Of a stretch of DNA of 30,605 bases, positions 1-6,835 are shown in pieces. The notes below the pieces were generated by a model, which ran no database searches, was not told where the DNA came from, and was given only the letters and a program-made list of their open reading frames with translations. A program made the position numbers and the translations under genes. The stretch lies in assembly GCA_003518045.1 (NCBI GenBank), contig DOZK01000003.1, positions 1 through 30,605 on the forward strand, read 5' to 3'. The stretch's first letter is position 1; each line of letters starts with the position of its first letter. Origin of the DNA: Candidatus Nomurabacteria bacterium. GTDB lineage: Bacteria > Patescibacteriota > Minisyncoccia > Phycocordibacterales > UBA5272.

Positions 1-89
1 GACTTCAATATATCTTGTTTTTAATTTTAAATTTTTAATGAAACACATGAAAATGAACTACCTCGCAGCAAGCAGGTGGGGTATCTTGT

Positions 90-153
90 GTCATCCCAGG
101 CTTGACCTGGGATCCAGGTACAGACACTGGATCCCCGCATTCGCGAGGATGAC
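90..153. repeat. Paired hairpin repeat, copy A
   Basis: Two hairpin halves lie back to back. The left half opens with GTCATCCC, folds through the stem CCCAGG/CCTGGG and ends GGATCCAGG. The right half reads GACACTGGATCC, folds imperfectly through CCCCGCATTCGCGAGG and ends GGATGAC. The outer borders GTCAT and ATGAC are inverted with respect to each other. The same architecture recurs at about 851, 4539, 13574, 20931, 21482/21826, 25708 and 29211. Reading frames across it give peptide strings such as CHPRECGDPV, which are artefacts of the repeat. Confidence 0.85.
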
Positions 154-156
154 ACA

Positions 157-181
157 ATTCCCGCAGCAAGCTGCTGGGAAT
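157..181. repeat. Small palindrome next to repeat copy A
   Basis: ATTCCC-GCAGC-AA-GCTGC-T-GGGAAT forms an 11-bp hairpin with a one-base bulge. It directly follows repeat copy A, and a degenerate echo (GCAGCAAGCAGG) occurs at about 65-76. Confidence 0.6.
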
Positions 182-203
182 GAACCCTAAGAGGGATTCA
201 AAA

Positions 204-234
204 GGGCGCGGAACCATAGATGATTCGCGCGCCC
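204..234 (-). terminator. Probable terminator of the lipoprotein gene
   Basis: GGGCGCG and CGCGCCC form a 7-bp GC stem. Read on the minus strand it is followed by TTTT, as expected of an intrinsic terminator. It lies about 50 bases beyond the stop of the minus-strand lipoprotein gene. The loop of about 17 nt is long for a terminator. Confidence 0.55.
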
Positions 235-280
235 GATCGGTTATTTTTTGAAAAGTGATTTTACCTCTCACTTTGAACGG

Positions 281-694
281 TTAGCCACAGCGGGCCAGCC
301 CGCCACCTACTGGAATTTGTGGACAGTCCGTCTTGGACATGTACGGAAACAGTCCTTGCGGAGAGCCTCCACCACCAGTCTGGTTATGACCCTTTTGGCC
401 AACCCTTCCCGGTGTTGTCTCCGAGGAAGTCTCTGTCACTGTCCCGTCAGAGGACACAGTCCTCTCACTATAAAAACAAACTGGTAAACCTGTTCGTTTG
501 CTCACAAGTGGAATTCCTTTTGCACAAACATAAGGTGACGGTTGTGGGCGAGGTGGCTGGTAAACCAAAATGGCTGATGTACCCGGGTTGGCCCGACTCG
601 GTCCAACTCCAACAACCACAGGAGCGGAGCCACAGCCAACCAAAAACAAAGTGGAAATGATGGCGGCGATTGCGATAACAATACGGTTAAACAT
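281..694 (-). CDS. Putative lipoprotein, 137 aa
   Basis: The product begins with a classic lipoprotein signal: a short basic start, a hydrophobic run and a lipobox LVGC ending at Cys21. After lipidation at that cysteine the protein should sit on the outer face of the membrane. The mature part is rich in Gly, Pro, Ser and Thr, has a few further cysteines and shows no domain I recognise. The ATG is preceded by GGAG with 7 nt spacing, a rare clear Shine-Dalgarno site here, and by a consensus promoter about 70 bases upstream. The coding region is visibly GC-richer than its neighbours, which could mean recent acquisition or unusual composition. The reading frame is supported by the signal peptide, ribosome site, promoter and terminator together. 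The function is unknown. Confidence 0.72.
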   Translation of the reverse strand: MFNRIVIAIAAIISTLFLVGCGSAPVVVGVGPSRANPGTSAILVYQPPRPQPSPYVCAKGIPLVSKRTGLPVCFYSERTVSSDGTVTETSSETTPGRVGQKGHNQTGGGGSPQGLFPYMSKTDCPQIPVGGGLARCG

Positions 695-769
695 GAGATT
701 TCTCCGGTAAAAGTAAAAGAATTATTTGCCGTTTAATGAAAGGATTTTTACTAAACAGACTCGCTATAT

Positions 770-797
770 ATTATACACGTTTTACAGGATTTGTCAA
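770..797 (-). promoter_or_regulatory. Consensus promoter for the lipoprotein gene
   Basis: On the minus strand TTGACA (792-797) is followed after 16 nt by TATAAT (770-775). Predicted transcription starts near 763, leaving a leader of about 68 nt with a Shine-Dalgarno GGAG (702-705) before the ATG at 694. This contrasts with most other first genes of the window, whose -10 box nearly touches the start codon. Confidence 0.75.
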
Positions 798-850
798 GGC
801 TAATTCGCCTTTAAATTAAGGGTTTTTATTTAAAAGTATTCATAATACAA

Positions 851-879
851 ACCTGGATTCCCGCCTGCGCGGGAATGAC
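851..879. repeat. Hairpin repeat, half copy B
   Basis: ACCTGGATTCCCGCC continuing to GCGGGAATGAC forms a single half of the paired repeat, with stem ATTCCCGC/GCGGGAAT. No partner half is visible within 100 bases, so this is a solo hairpin in the gap upstream of the pilB-like gene. Confidence 0.75.
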
Positions 880-931
880 ACATGCATAGTAATGGGAGGA
901 ATTTTGTATCTGCATTTAATTAAAAACTAGA

Positions 932-957
932 AACCTGCCTCGCCGGCAAGGCGGGTT
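932..957. repeat. GC-rich palindrome (AACCTGCCT...AGGCGGGTT)
   Basis: A 26-bp element with 9-bp arms (one T-G pair) around a CGCCGGC centre. It stands out as GC-rich in AT-rich surroundings. Closely related copies are at 4548-4569, 5140-5166 and 29233-29251, two of them inside the hairpin repeat family. Confidence 0.75.
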
Positions 958-993
958 AAAAATTGTATAGTGTCCGTTTGGAAATTGGAAATT

Positions 994-1078
994 GTATCCG
1001 TATTCTGTGTCCCGTTTGAATATTAAATATTATTTCATTGAATATTTATGTCTGTATTCTGTATCCCATTTGAAAATT
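994..1078. repeat. Imperfect direct repeat upstream of the pilB-like gene
   Basis: Two 31-nt units (994-1024 and 1048-1078) match at about 25 of 31 positions; both contain the core GTATTCTGT followed by TCCC and TTTGAA. They lie in an AT-rich stretch of TTGAAAATTG-like words. The rest of the gap 695-1168 holds the lipoprotein promoter, hairpin repeat B, the GC palindrome and a run of TACTTACTGCTTACTG-type words. No gene is seen in it. Confidence 0.55.
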
Positions 1079-1153
1079 GAAAATTGGAAATTGATAATTT
1101 TTTGTATATCCTGTGCATATCCCACTACACACTACTTACTACTTACTGCTTAC

Positions 1154-1171
1154 TGCTATACTATCCCCATG
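1154..1171 (+). promoter_or_regulatory. Extended -10 box for the pilB-like gene, leaderless
   Basis: TGC-TATACT (1154-1162) is followed by exactly six bases and then ATG (1169-1171). This spacing puts the transcription start on or next to the A of the ATG. It decides the start codon: an upstream in-frame ATG at 992 would place the first 59 residues over the promoter and low-complexity repeats. Confidence 0.7.
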
Positions 1172-2869
1172 ACTGTTACCTTTAATGATGTAGTACAAAA
1201 TCACGCGCTTGATGATTTACATAAAGAGGAGGAGGAGGAATTGATGAAAGTTCTTTCAGATAAATATGGCCTACCCTATGTAGACCTCCGTGGGCTTGCA
1301 CCTGAGCCAGACGCTATGCATTTTGTAACAGAAGAAGATGCGAGAGCAACTGGTACTGTTCCATTTAAAATTTCTGGGAATAAACTTTTCATCGCGACTG
1401 TTAATCCAAATAATCCAAAGCTTGAAGAAATATATAAACCATTAGAAAAAGGAAACTTGTCTTTATCTCTTTTCCTCTGCTCACACGCTTCCCTTGACCA
1501 CGTTCTCAAAAGATATGCCGATATAAATGAAGGAAGTAAAGTTGAGAGTGGAATGTTGCAACTCACTAAAGAAAACATGGAAGGGCTGATGGCGAAGTTT
1601 TCTAATGTTGAAGAATTAAAAAAGTTATTTGAGGATACCGCTTCATCAAATGAAGTCTATAAAGTAACTCACTTAATAGAATTAATGATGGCTGGCGCAC
1701 TAGCTTTTGATGCCAGTGATATTCACATTGAGGCTGAGGAAGATAAAGTAAGGTTGCGTTATAGATTAAATGGAATATTAGAAGACGTGGCATATTTTGA
1801 TTACGGCTCATTAAAACAAATAACTTCACGTTTAAAACTTCTCTCTGGTTTAAAACTTTCAACAGTAGTAAATGCCCAAGATGGAAGATTTAGTATTGAT
1901 TTGGGTGAAGTAGAGGTTGAAGTTCGTGTTTCTACAATTCCAGGGAATTATGGCGAGAACTTTGTGATGAGATTACTCGACCCAAGACATTCAGTTTCTG
2001 ATTTAGATAATATCGCCTTCCCTGCTCGCGTGCGTGAACTGCTAGACCACGCTCTCGCAAAACCAAATGGAATTATCTTGACAACTGGACCTACTGGAAG
2101 TGGAAAGACAACAACACTTTATGCTTTTTTGCATAAAGTTTCTACACCAGACGTAAAAATAATTACAATTGAAGATCCGGTTGAATATCATTTGGAAGGG
2201 GTAACTCAAACCCAAGTTGAAGAAGAAAAAGGATATACATTTTTATCTGGACTCAGAGCTGCTTTGCGACAAGACCCGGATATAATAATGATTGGTGAAA
2301 TCCGCGATACTGATACGGCAAAAGTTGCCATCAATGCGGCTTTAACTGGACATTTAGTTTTCTCTACACTTCACACCAATAATGCGGCGGGTACTATCCC
2401 ACGATTGATTGACCTTGGTGTAAATCCAAAAGTTTTAGCGGGGGCGCTTTCTATTGCTCTTGCGCAACGTCTTGTGCGAACTCTTTGTGAGGAATGTAAA
2501 GTAGAAGGGCAGGCTAGCGAAAAAGAAGTGCGAATAATAACAAATATTTTAGGGGCAATGATTACTGAAGGTAAACAAGCCTCTATGATTAGTTTTGCAC
2601 CAGACACGCATTATTCTATTTTTAAACCTGTTGGATGTGAGCATTGCGGAGGAACTGGATATCACGGACGTATTGGAATATTCGAGGCTTTAATAATTAG
2701 CCCTGAAATTGAAAAGATTTTAATTAATAATCCTGGCGAAAGAGAAATAAAGGAAGCGGCATTAAATCAAGGAATTCCTTCATTACGTGAGGATGCTATA
2801 CTTAAAGTGTTGGCAGGAATTACTTCGATTGAAGAGGTGGGGAAAGTTGTTGATTTATTCGCAGACTAG
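1169..2869 (+). CDS. pilB: GspE/PilB family type II/IV secretion ATPase, 566 aa
   Basis: Hexameric ATPase that powers assembly of type IV pili or related filaments at the inner face of the membrane. Residues about 20-115 resemble the N-terminal MshEN/GspE-N domain. The ATPase core shows Walker A GPTGSGKT (307-314), the Asp box IEDPVE (334-339), Walker B IIMIGEIRD (372-380) and the His box GHLVFSTLHTN. A zinc-type tetracysteine is present: C440-x2-C443 and C490-x2-C493. The length is normal for the family. The start at 1169 is chosen because an extended -10 box ends six bases before it. No other pilus gene is nearby, so its partners (PilC, pilins) must lie elsewhere. The family is secure; PilB rather than GspE is an inference from the common presence of type IV pili in Patescibacteria. 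Confidence 0.93.
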   Translation: MTVTFNDVVQNHALDDLHKEEEEELMKVLSDKYGLPYVDLRGLAPEPDAMHFVTEEDARATGTVPFKISGNKLFIATVNPNNPKLEEIYKPLEKGNLSLSLFLCSHASLDHVLKRYADINEGSKVESGMLQLTKENMEGLMAKFSNVEELKKLFEDTASSNEVYKVTHLIELMMAGALAFDASDIHIEAEEDKVRLRYRLNGILEDVAYFDYGSLKQITSRLKLLSGLKLSTVVNAQDGRFSIDLGEVEVEVRVSTIPGNYGENFVMRLLDPRHSVSDLDNIAFPARVRELLDHALAKPNGIILTTGPTGSGKTTTLYAFLHKVSTPDVKIITIEDPVEYHLEGVTQTQVEEEKGYTFLSGLRAALRQDPDIIMIGEIRDTDTAKVAINAALTGHLVFSTLHTNNAAGTIPRLIDLGVNPKVLAGALSIALAQRLVRTLCEECKVEGQASEKEVRIITNILGAMITEGKQASMISFAPDTHYSIFKPVGCEHCGGTGYHGRIGIFEALIISPEIEKILINNPGEREIKEAALNQGIPSLREDAILKVLAGITSIEEVGKVVDLFAD

Positions 2870-3031
2870 ATATAACTTTTAAAACTAGCGAACTTCTTTG
2901 TTGCAACGTCAGTTTTTTCTTTCACTGTACAGATGAGTACATCTCAATAAAAAACTTCGTTGCGCCTCGAATTTCATCTAATTTTTAAAGTTCTATCGTT
3001 AGTGATATGAAAGTTTGTAAAGTCCATAAAG

Positions 3032-3259
3032 TTAAAAGTAGATACGAATTTCGTATCTACTTTAAGGACTTTCGACTTTATGGACTTTTAACTTGCCAGC
3101 AGGCCATGCATCTCTAAGCAACCCCTTGGTGAAGAATAAACCTTCATAAGGATAAGCACAGATGGAATAAATCCAACCAGACTGTCCTCCGAATTAGTAG
3201 ATGCTGATAAATCAGCGATTGTTTAGAGATGTATGGGCTTTGACAAAAATACCTTAACT
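3032..3259 (-). ncRNA. Probable structured non-coding RNA, family unassigned (6S-like outline)
   Basis: A minus-strand promoter with perfect consensus predicts a start near 3259, and a 14-bp hairpin with a U run (3035-3063) predicts an end near 3032, giving about 228 nt without a meaningful reading frame. The segment 3102-3238 is closed by a long stem: 3102-3121 pairs with 3219-3238. Inside are three smaller hairpins: 3124-3151 (CCTT...AAGG with TGAAG/CTTCA), a central one at about 3152-3190, and GCTGAT/ATCAGC (3203-3216). A long closing stem, an open middle and an apical stem recall 6S RNA, but I see no diagnostic sequence. Caution on strand: several variable pairs are G-U when read on plus but A-C on minus, which argues for a plus-strand RNA; the promoter and terminator argue for minus. 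Confidence 0.55.
3035..3063 (-). terminator. Intrinsic terminator of the ncRNA locus
   Basis: A perfect 29-bp palindrome with arms AAAGTAGATACGAA and TTCGTATCTACTTT. Read on the minus strand it ends in TTTT. It is flanked by a second, looser inverted pair (AAGTCCATAAAGT on the left and ACTTTATGGACTT on the right). It could also stop readthrough from the pilB-like gene on the other strand. Confidence 0.65.
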
Positions 3260-3268
3260 TTTTATATT
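3240..3268 (+). promoter_or_regulatory. Promoter of ruvB
   Basis: TTGACA (3240-3245), a 17-nt spacer and TATATT (3263-3268), predicting a start near 3275 and a leader of about 30 nt with no Shine-Dalgarno. Its -10 box shares bases with the -10 box of the opposing minus-strand promoter at 3266-3294, so the two are unlikely to be occupied by polymerase at the same time. Confidence 0.7.
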
Positions 3269-3294
3269 ATAGCATTTAATTTCACTCTTGTCAA
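3266..3294 (-). promoter_or_regulatory. Perfect consensus promoter driving the minus-strand ncRNA
   Basis: On the minus strand TTGACA (3289-3294) and TATAAT (3266-3271) are separated by 17 nt: twelve of twelve consensus bases with ideal spacing. No protein gene lies on this strand before the convergent pilB-like gene, so its product should be the RNA at 3032-3259. Confidence 0.8.
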
Positions 3295-3305
3295 ATACAA
3301 TTTTT

Positions 3306-4298
3306 ATGACCCAAATTGAACCAAAAGAAATAAAAATAGAGTCCGAGGAGACCCGACACTTGGATAGCACTCTTCGTCCGTCTAAATTTTCTGATTATAT
3401 TGGTCAAGAAGTTATTAAAAAGAATTTACATATACTTTTAACTGCGGCTAAAGAGAGAAATTCCCCACCGGAGCATATACTTTTATACGGACCACCTGGC
3501 CTTGGCAAGACTACTCTCGCGCATTTGATTGCCAAAGAATTAAATGCGAATTTAAAATTATCCAGTGGACCAGCTATTATGAAAGTTGGGGACTTAGCTG
3601 CGATATTAACCAATCTTACTCCTGGGGATATTTTATTTATTGATGAAATCCACAGACTAAATAAAATGATTGAGGAAGTTTTATATCCAGCAATGGAGTC
3701 TGGGAAATTAGACATTATTATTGGTAAGGGTCCTTCTGCTCGTACAATACAACTTGACCTTCCTCCTTTTACTTTAATTGGCGCGACAACTCGAATCTCG
3801 CTTTTGTCATCCCCTCTTCGCTCAAGGTTCTCCGGTGGAGTTTATCGTTTGCAATATTATACAGAGCCAGAAATTGGAATAATTGTAAAAAATAGTGCGA
3901 GGATTTTAGGAACAGAAATACCGGATGATGCTGCACATGAGATAGCGAAGCGTTCAAGATTTACTCCGCGTATTGCAAATTATTATTTAAAACGTGCAAG
4001 AGATTACGCACAAGTACATAAAGCAAATATCGACAAAGATGTTGTAGATACTTCACTTGCTTTACTTGAAATTGATGAGTTTGGAATTGGAGTTTCAGAG
4101 AGAATGATATTAGACGCTCTCGTGAATACTTTTAATGGCGGGCCGGTTGGAATAAATACATTAGCGGCAGCAACTGGCGAGGAGGAGGCAACTATTGAAG
4201 ATGTTACTGAACCATATTTAATACAAATAGGAATGTTGGAACGTACTCCGAGAGGAAGAAAGGCGACGGAGAAAGCGGTGAGGTATTTTAAGAAGTAG
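3306..4298 (+). CDS. ruvB: Holliday junction branch migration helicase RuvB, 330 aa
   Basis: AAA+ motor that, with RuvA, drives branch migration of Holliday junctions during recombinational repair. Walker A GPPGLGKT (62-69), Walker B with DEIH (about 109-116), the sensor stretch GATTRIS and the arginine-finger region LRSRF are all present. The C-terminal third matches the RuvB winged-helix domain (GGPVGINTLAAA, then ERTPRGR). The length is typical. I start at the ATG 3306; an in-frame TTG at 3288 would add six residues. ruvC follows about 340 bases downstream behind repeats, and ruvA is not in the window. The upstream promoter overlaps that of a divergent RNA. Confidence 0.96.
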   Translation: MTQIEPKEIKIESEETRHLDSTLRPSKFSDYIGQEVIKKNLHILLTAAKERNSPPEHILLYGPPGLGKTTLAHLIAKELNANLKLSSGPAIMKVGDLAAILTNLTPGDILFIDEIHRLNKMIEEVLYPAMESGKLDIIIGKGPSARTIQLDLPPFTLIGATTRISLLSSPLRSRFSGGVYRLQYYTEPEIGIIVKNSARILGTEIPDDAAHEIAKRSRFTPRIANYYLKRARDYAQVHKANIDKDVVDTSLALLEIDEFGIGVSERMILDALVNTFNGGPVGINTLAAATGEEEATIEDVTEPYLIQIGMLERTPRGRKATEKAVRYFKK

Positions 4299-4347
4299 TT
4301 AGACGTTAGAAGTTAGGAGACACTGTCGAATTGGAGTAGAAAAAGAA

Positions 4348-4477
4348 GATCCAATGAAACAATATTCAATATTTAAACAAATACAAATTCGTGTCTATTT
4401 GGATTAACAAACTCTGTTCATTAAATATCCTCTGCCCTTTCCCCTTAATTATATATTGAATATTGTTTCATTGAATC
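4348..4477. repeat. Long inverted repeat in the ruvB-ruvC gap
   Basis: The left arm (4348-4378, AATGAAACAATATTCAATAT) and right arm (4450-4477, ATATTGAATATTGTTTCATT) are nearly perfect reverse complements over about 26 bases, separated by about 70 bases. The gap 4299-4639 further holds GTTAGACGTTAGAAGTTAGG words (4297-4317), a CCCACTGCCTACTGGTTACT word run (4501-4528) and hairpin repeat C. No gene is seen in it. Confidence 0.6.
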
Positions 4478-4538
4478 TTTAATCCTTTGTGTATCTCATT
4501 GCCCACTGCCTACTGGTTACTGCTTACTTAAATTCTAA

Positions 4539-4590
4539 GACACTGGACCCGCCAGCCGGCGAGGCAGGTTCCCGTCTTCACGGGAATGAC
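4539..4590. repeat. Hairpin repeat copy C, split by a GC-rich palindrome
   Basis: GACACTGGA (4539-4547) and TCCCGTCTTCACGGGAATGAC (4570-4590, 21 bases of which the stem is CCCG/CGGG) together would make one ordinary half of the hairpin repeat. Between them sits a 22-nt palindrome (4548-4569, CCCGCC...GGCAGGT) of the family found at 932, 5140 and 29233. It reads as one element inserted into another. Confidence 0.75.
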
Positions 4591-4624
4591 AACACAAAAC
4601 ATACGAGTTTCGTAATACAAAATA

Positions 4625-4642
4625 TGTTAAAGTTATTATATG
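4625..4642 (+). promoter_or_regulatory. Possible extended -10 box for ruvC
   Basis: TGT-TAAAGT (4625-4633), then TATTAT and the ATG at 4640. The -10 hexamer is weak (four of six), but the TGn motif and the six-base spacing match other leaderless starts in the window. Confidence 0.4.
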
Positions 4643-5137
4643 AATAAAGTTAGAATTTTAGGAATAGACCCAGGGTTTGATAGATTGGGTATTTGTATTT
4701 TGGATAAAGACGGAAGTAAGGAAACTTTTATACATTCTGAGTGTATTACTACTTCGAAAAAAGAAACTTTTGAAATTCGTCTTGCAGAAATTGGCGAACA
4801 ACTTACAAAAATACTAAAAAAATATAAACCCGATGAGCTTGCCATCGAAACAATTTTTTTTACAACAAATCAAAAAACAATTATCACAGTTGCTGAGTCC
4901 AGAGGTATTTGTATTTATCTTTCACATATACATGATGTGAAAATTTATGAATACTCTCCTCCCCAAATTAAATTAGCCATCGCTGGGCATGGCCGTGCTA
5001 CGAAAGAAGACATTGCTCATATGACTTCTAAAATACTTTCTGGCCAAATCAAAAAAGGAATATTAGACGATGAAATGGACGCAATTGCTATTGCATTGAC
5101 GCATTCAGCACACAGAAGACTGAGAAATATTCAATGA
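4640..5137 (+). CDS. ruvC: Holliday junction resolvase RuvC, 165 aa
   Basis: Endonuclease of the RNase H fold that resolves Holliday junctions made and moved by RuvAB. The N-terminal ILGIDPGFDRLG signature, catalytic Asp10, Glu70 (ELAIET), and the C-terminal acidic pair Asp144/Asp147 (DDEMDAIAIALTH) are intact. The length is normal. The pairing with ruvB just upstream supports a repair role. No Shine-Dalgarno is seen; a weak extended -10 box ends six bases before the ATG. Confidence 0.95.
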   Translation: MNKVRILGIDPGFDRLGICILDKDGSKETFIHSECITTSKKETFEIRLAEIGEQLTKILKKYKPDELAIETIFFTTNQKTIITVAESRGICIYLSHIHDVKIYEYSPPQIKLAIAGHGRATKEDIAHMTSKILSGQIKKGILDDEMDAIAIALTHSAHRRLRNIQ

Positions 5138-5139
5138 AC

Positions 5140-5166
5140 AACCCCGCCTTGCCGGCGAGGCAGGTA
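5140..5166. repeat. GC-rich palindrome after ruvC
   Basis: CCCCGCCTTGCCGGCGAGG continuing to CAGGT is a stand-alone copy of the GC palindrome seen at 932. It lies two bases past the ruvC stop and could double as a transcription stop. Confidence 0.7.
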
Positions 5167-5239
5167 ATCAATAAACAATGTAAATGCTAGCATTTGTTTG
5201 AATCTTGAAAATTGAATCATTAGATATTTTTATCCCCAC

Positions 5240-5268
5240 TTGCATTAGAAATAATCCCATGGTATCTT
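5240..5268 (+). promoter_or_regulatory. Possible promoter of the small acidic protein
   Basis: TTGCAT (5240-5245), a 17-nt spacer and TATCTT (5263-5268), 26 bases before the ATG. The match is moderate at both boxes. Confidence 0.4.
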
Positions 5269-5294
5269 TTCTTCATTAAAGACCACAAACTTGT

Positions 5295-5471
5295 ATGCTT
5301 ATTGATGAAGAAGAGACAAAACCAGCTGGGGAAATAAATCCGGACGCCCTAGAGGCGGTGTTTGACGAAGATGTTTTAGTTGAGGAAGAAATTATTACTT
5401 TTAAAGATAGCGATGAGGAAGCTGATGAGATTGATATAGCTTTCGCAGCGAATGATGAGGGATATTGGTAA
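5295..5471 (+). CDS. Small acidic protein, 58 aa
   Basis: A short frame from ATG to TAA starting MLIDEEETKPAGEINPD and ending NDEGYW. Well over a third of the residues are Asp or Glu, with almost no basic residues, so the product would be a strongly acidic, probably soluble and partly disordered peptide. No signal peptide or membrane segment is seen. A moderate promoter lies upstream. Immediately after the stop come a small hairpin (AAGAACG/CGTTCTT, 5473-5491) and then a strong terminator, which fits a real short transcription unit. I do not recognise the family. It could be non-coding, but codon use resembles the neighbouring genes. Confidence 0.5.
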   Translation: MLIDEEETKPAGEINPDALEAVFDEDVLVEEEIITFKDSDEEADEIDIAFAANDEGYW

Positions 5472-5518
5472 GAAGAACGTTAATCGTTCTTCGTTAGGAA
5501 GTTAGGAGTTTAAAATAC

Positions 5519-5551
5519 AAAAAAGCAGATGTCTACGACATCTGCTTTTTT
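5519..5551. terminator. Bidirectional terminator between the small gene and tyrS
   Basis: AAAAAGCAGATGTC-TAC-GACATCTGCTTTTT, a stem with A and T runs on both sides that can stop transcription from either direction between these convergent genes. It is bracketed by inverted GTTAGGA / TCCTAAC words (5493-5510 and 5556-5600). Confidence 0.85.
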
Positions 5552-5584
5552 ACTATCCTAACTCCCTAACGAATAACGTCCTAA

Positions 5585-6778
5585 CTACCTAACGACTAAT
5601 CTAACAAATCTCTTCTTCCCGATTTTTAAAGTTACATTTCTTGCTTTCTCTTTAACGTCCGTAATCGCTGTTCCGTCTGTGTCGGTTACAGCCCCGTCAT
5701 TAACTAATCTTCTCCAATCTGTTTTTGAAGAAACGATTTCATTTTCAATTAACACATCAACCATTTCCTTATCTTTCGTGGTTTTAATTTCTAGAATTTT
5801 TTCTGGAACTCCACCTTTTGAAAAAGTTTCAATCCATGAAGATTTAGCTAGGCTCGCATCTTTTTCTGTATTGTACATGGTAACAATTTCAGTGGCCAAT
5901 CTCATTTTTATATCCCGTGGGTTCACTCCATCTTTTAATTCTTTTTCTATCCCTGCAATTTCCTCTAAGGAAATATCCGTACACAACTTGAAGTATTTAA
6001 CAATCAACTCATCTCTCACAGACATTAATTTACCGAACATATCAAACGGCTCGTCAACAATAGTTATAATGTTTCCCCACGATGTCGACATTTTTCTTCC
6101 GTCTGTCCCCTCGAGCATTTCAAATGTAAGGATGTTTTGTTTTGGCATTCCATAATGTTCCTGTATAACTCTTCCTGCCATTAAATTGAAAAGCTGGTCA
6201 TTCCCCCCTATCTCAACATCGGCTTTAACTGCAACAGAATCATATCCCTGCATAATTGGATATAAAAATTCTCGAAGAGAAATTTCTTTTCCAGCATCAT
6301 ATCTATCTTTAAAATTTCTACGAGCTAGCATTTGTTGAACTGTAAAACATTCAGCAAGTACTGTGAGTTCCCCAAAAGTAAGTTTAGCTAGCCAGTCATT
6401 GTTATAAACAAATTCTGTTTTTGATAAATCAAGAATTTTAGAAATCTGACTTTTATAATCTTTTAAATTATCATCAATTTGCGCGCGAGTAAGCATTGGA
6501 CGCTTTTCTGTCTTATCTGAAGCGTCCCCTACTTGAGCAGTAAAGTCTCCAACAATAAAAACAACTTGATGCCCAAGGCGTTGGAATTCGCGAAGTTTAC
6601 GAAGTGGGACGGCTCGCCCAATGTGAATTTTCCCTCCCGTTGGATCAACTCCCAATTTTATGCGAAGCACACGCCCTGACATAAGCTCTTTTTTAAGATC
6701 TTCTTTAACAATAATATCCTCAACCCCCCGGGTTAATATCTCGTCTATTTTTTTCTCATCTATTATTACTTTGTCCAT
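5585..6778 (-). CDS. tyrS: Tyrosyl-tRNA synthetase, 397 aa
   Basis: Class I aminoacyl-tRNA synthetase that charges tRNA-Tyr in the cytoplasm. The Rossmann core has the HIGH-type motif as HIGR (52-55), LGVDPT before it, FLYPIMQGYD and GGNDQLFNLMAGR in the tyrosine-binding region, and the KMSKS loop as KMSTS (229-233). The C-terminal about 65 residues form an S4-type RNA-binding domain. I start at 6778: an extended -10 (TGA-TAATAT) ends seven bases before this ATG, and the longer frame to 6850 would run through that promoter and into the divergent gene. It ends against a bidirectional terminator. Confidence 0.96.
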   Translation of the reverse strand: MDKVIIDEKKIDEILTRGVEDIIVKEDLKKELMSGRVLRIKLGVDPTGGKIHIGRAVPLRKLREFQRLGHQVVFIVGDFTAQVGDASDKTEKRPMLTRAQIDDNLKDYKSQISKILDLSKTEFVYNNDWLAKLTFGELTVLAECFTVQQMLARRNFKDRYDAGKEISLREFLYPIMQGYDSVAVKADVEIGGNDQLFNLMAGRVIQEHYGMPKQNILTFEMLEGTDGRKMSTSWGNIITIVDEPFDMFGKLMSVRDELIVKYFKLCTDISLEEIAGIEKELKDGVNPRDIKMRLATEIVTMYNTEKDASLAKSSWIETFSKGGVPEKILEIKTTKDKEMVDVLIENEIVSSKTDWRRLVNDGAVTDTDGTAITDVKEKARNVTLKIGKKRFVRLVVR

Positions 6779-6784
6779 AGATAA

Positions 6785-6828
6785 CATATTATCACAGAGA
6801 TGGTCTTGTGATAAGGCTGTGGTATTAT
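6785..6828. promoter_or_regulatory. Divergent leaderless promoters for tyrS and the penicillin-binding protein
   Basis: On minus, TGA-TAATAT ends seven bases before the tyrS ATG (6778). On plus, TGG-TATTAT (6820-6828) ends seven bases before the ATG at 6836. Both have the TGn extension and neither leaves room for a ribosome-binding site. The whole divergent control region is only about 57 bp. Confidence 0.6.
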
Positions 6829-6835
6829 TACAAAT

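Noticed and set aside
35..271. Minus-strand frame of 78 codons across the first repeat
   Set aside because: Its translation is mainly hairpin repeat A and the terminator; there is no start signal, and strings such as CHPRECGDPV are typical repeat artefacts.
992..1168. N-terminal extension of the pilB-like ORF
   Set aside because: The 59 extra residues come from low-complexity repeats and the -10 box; the MshEN-like domain begins after the ATG at 1169.
3180..3190. Minus-strand GGAGGACAGTC resembling the P4 strand of RNase P RNA
   Set aside because: The partner strand (ACAGAACCCGG-like) and most of the RNase P core are missing and the locus is too short.
3102..3238. SRP RNA or tmRNA as identity of the structured RNA
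   Set aside because: No GGAAGGAAGCAGCC-type SRP domain and no tRNA-like ends or tag frame were found.
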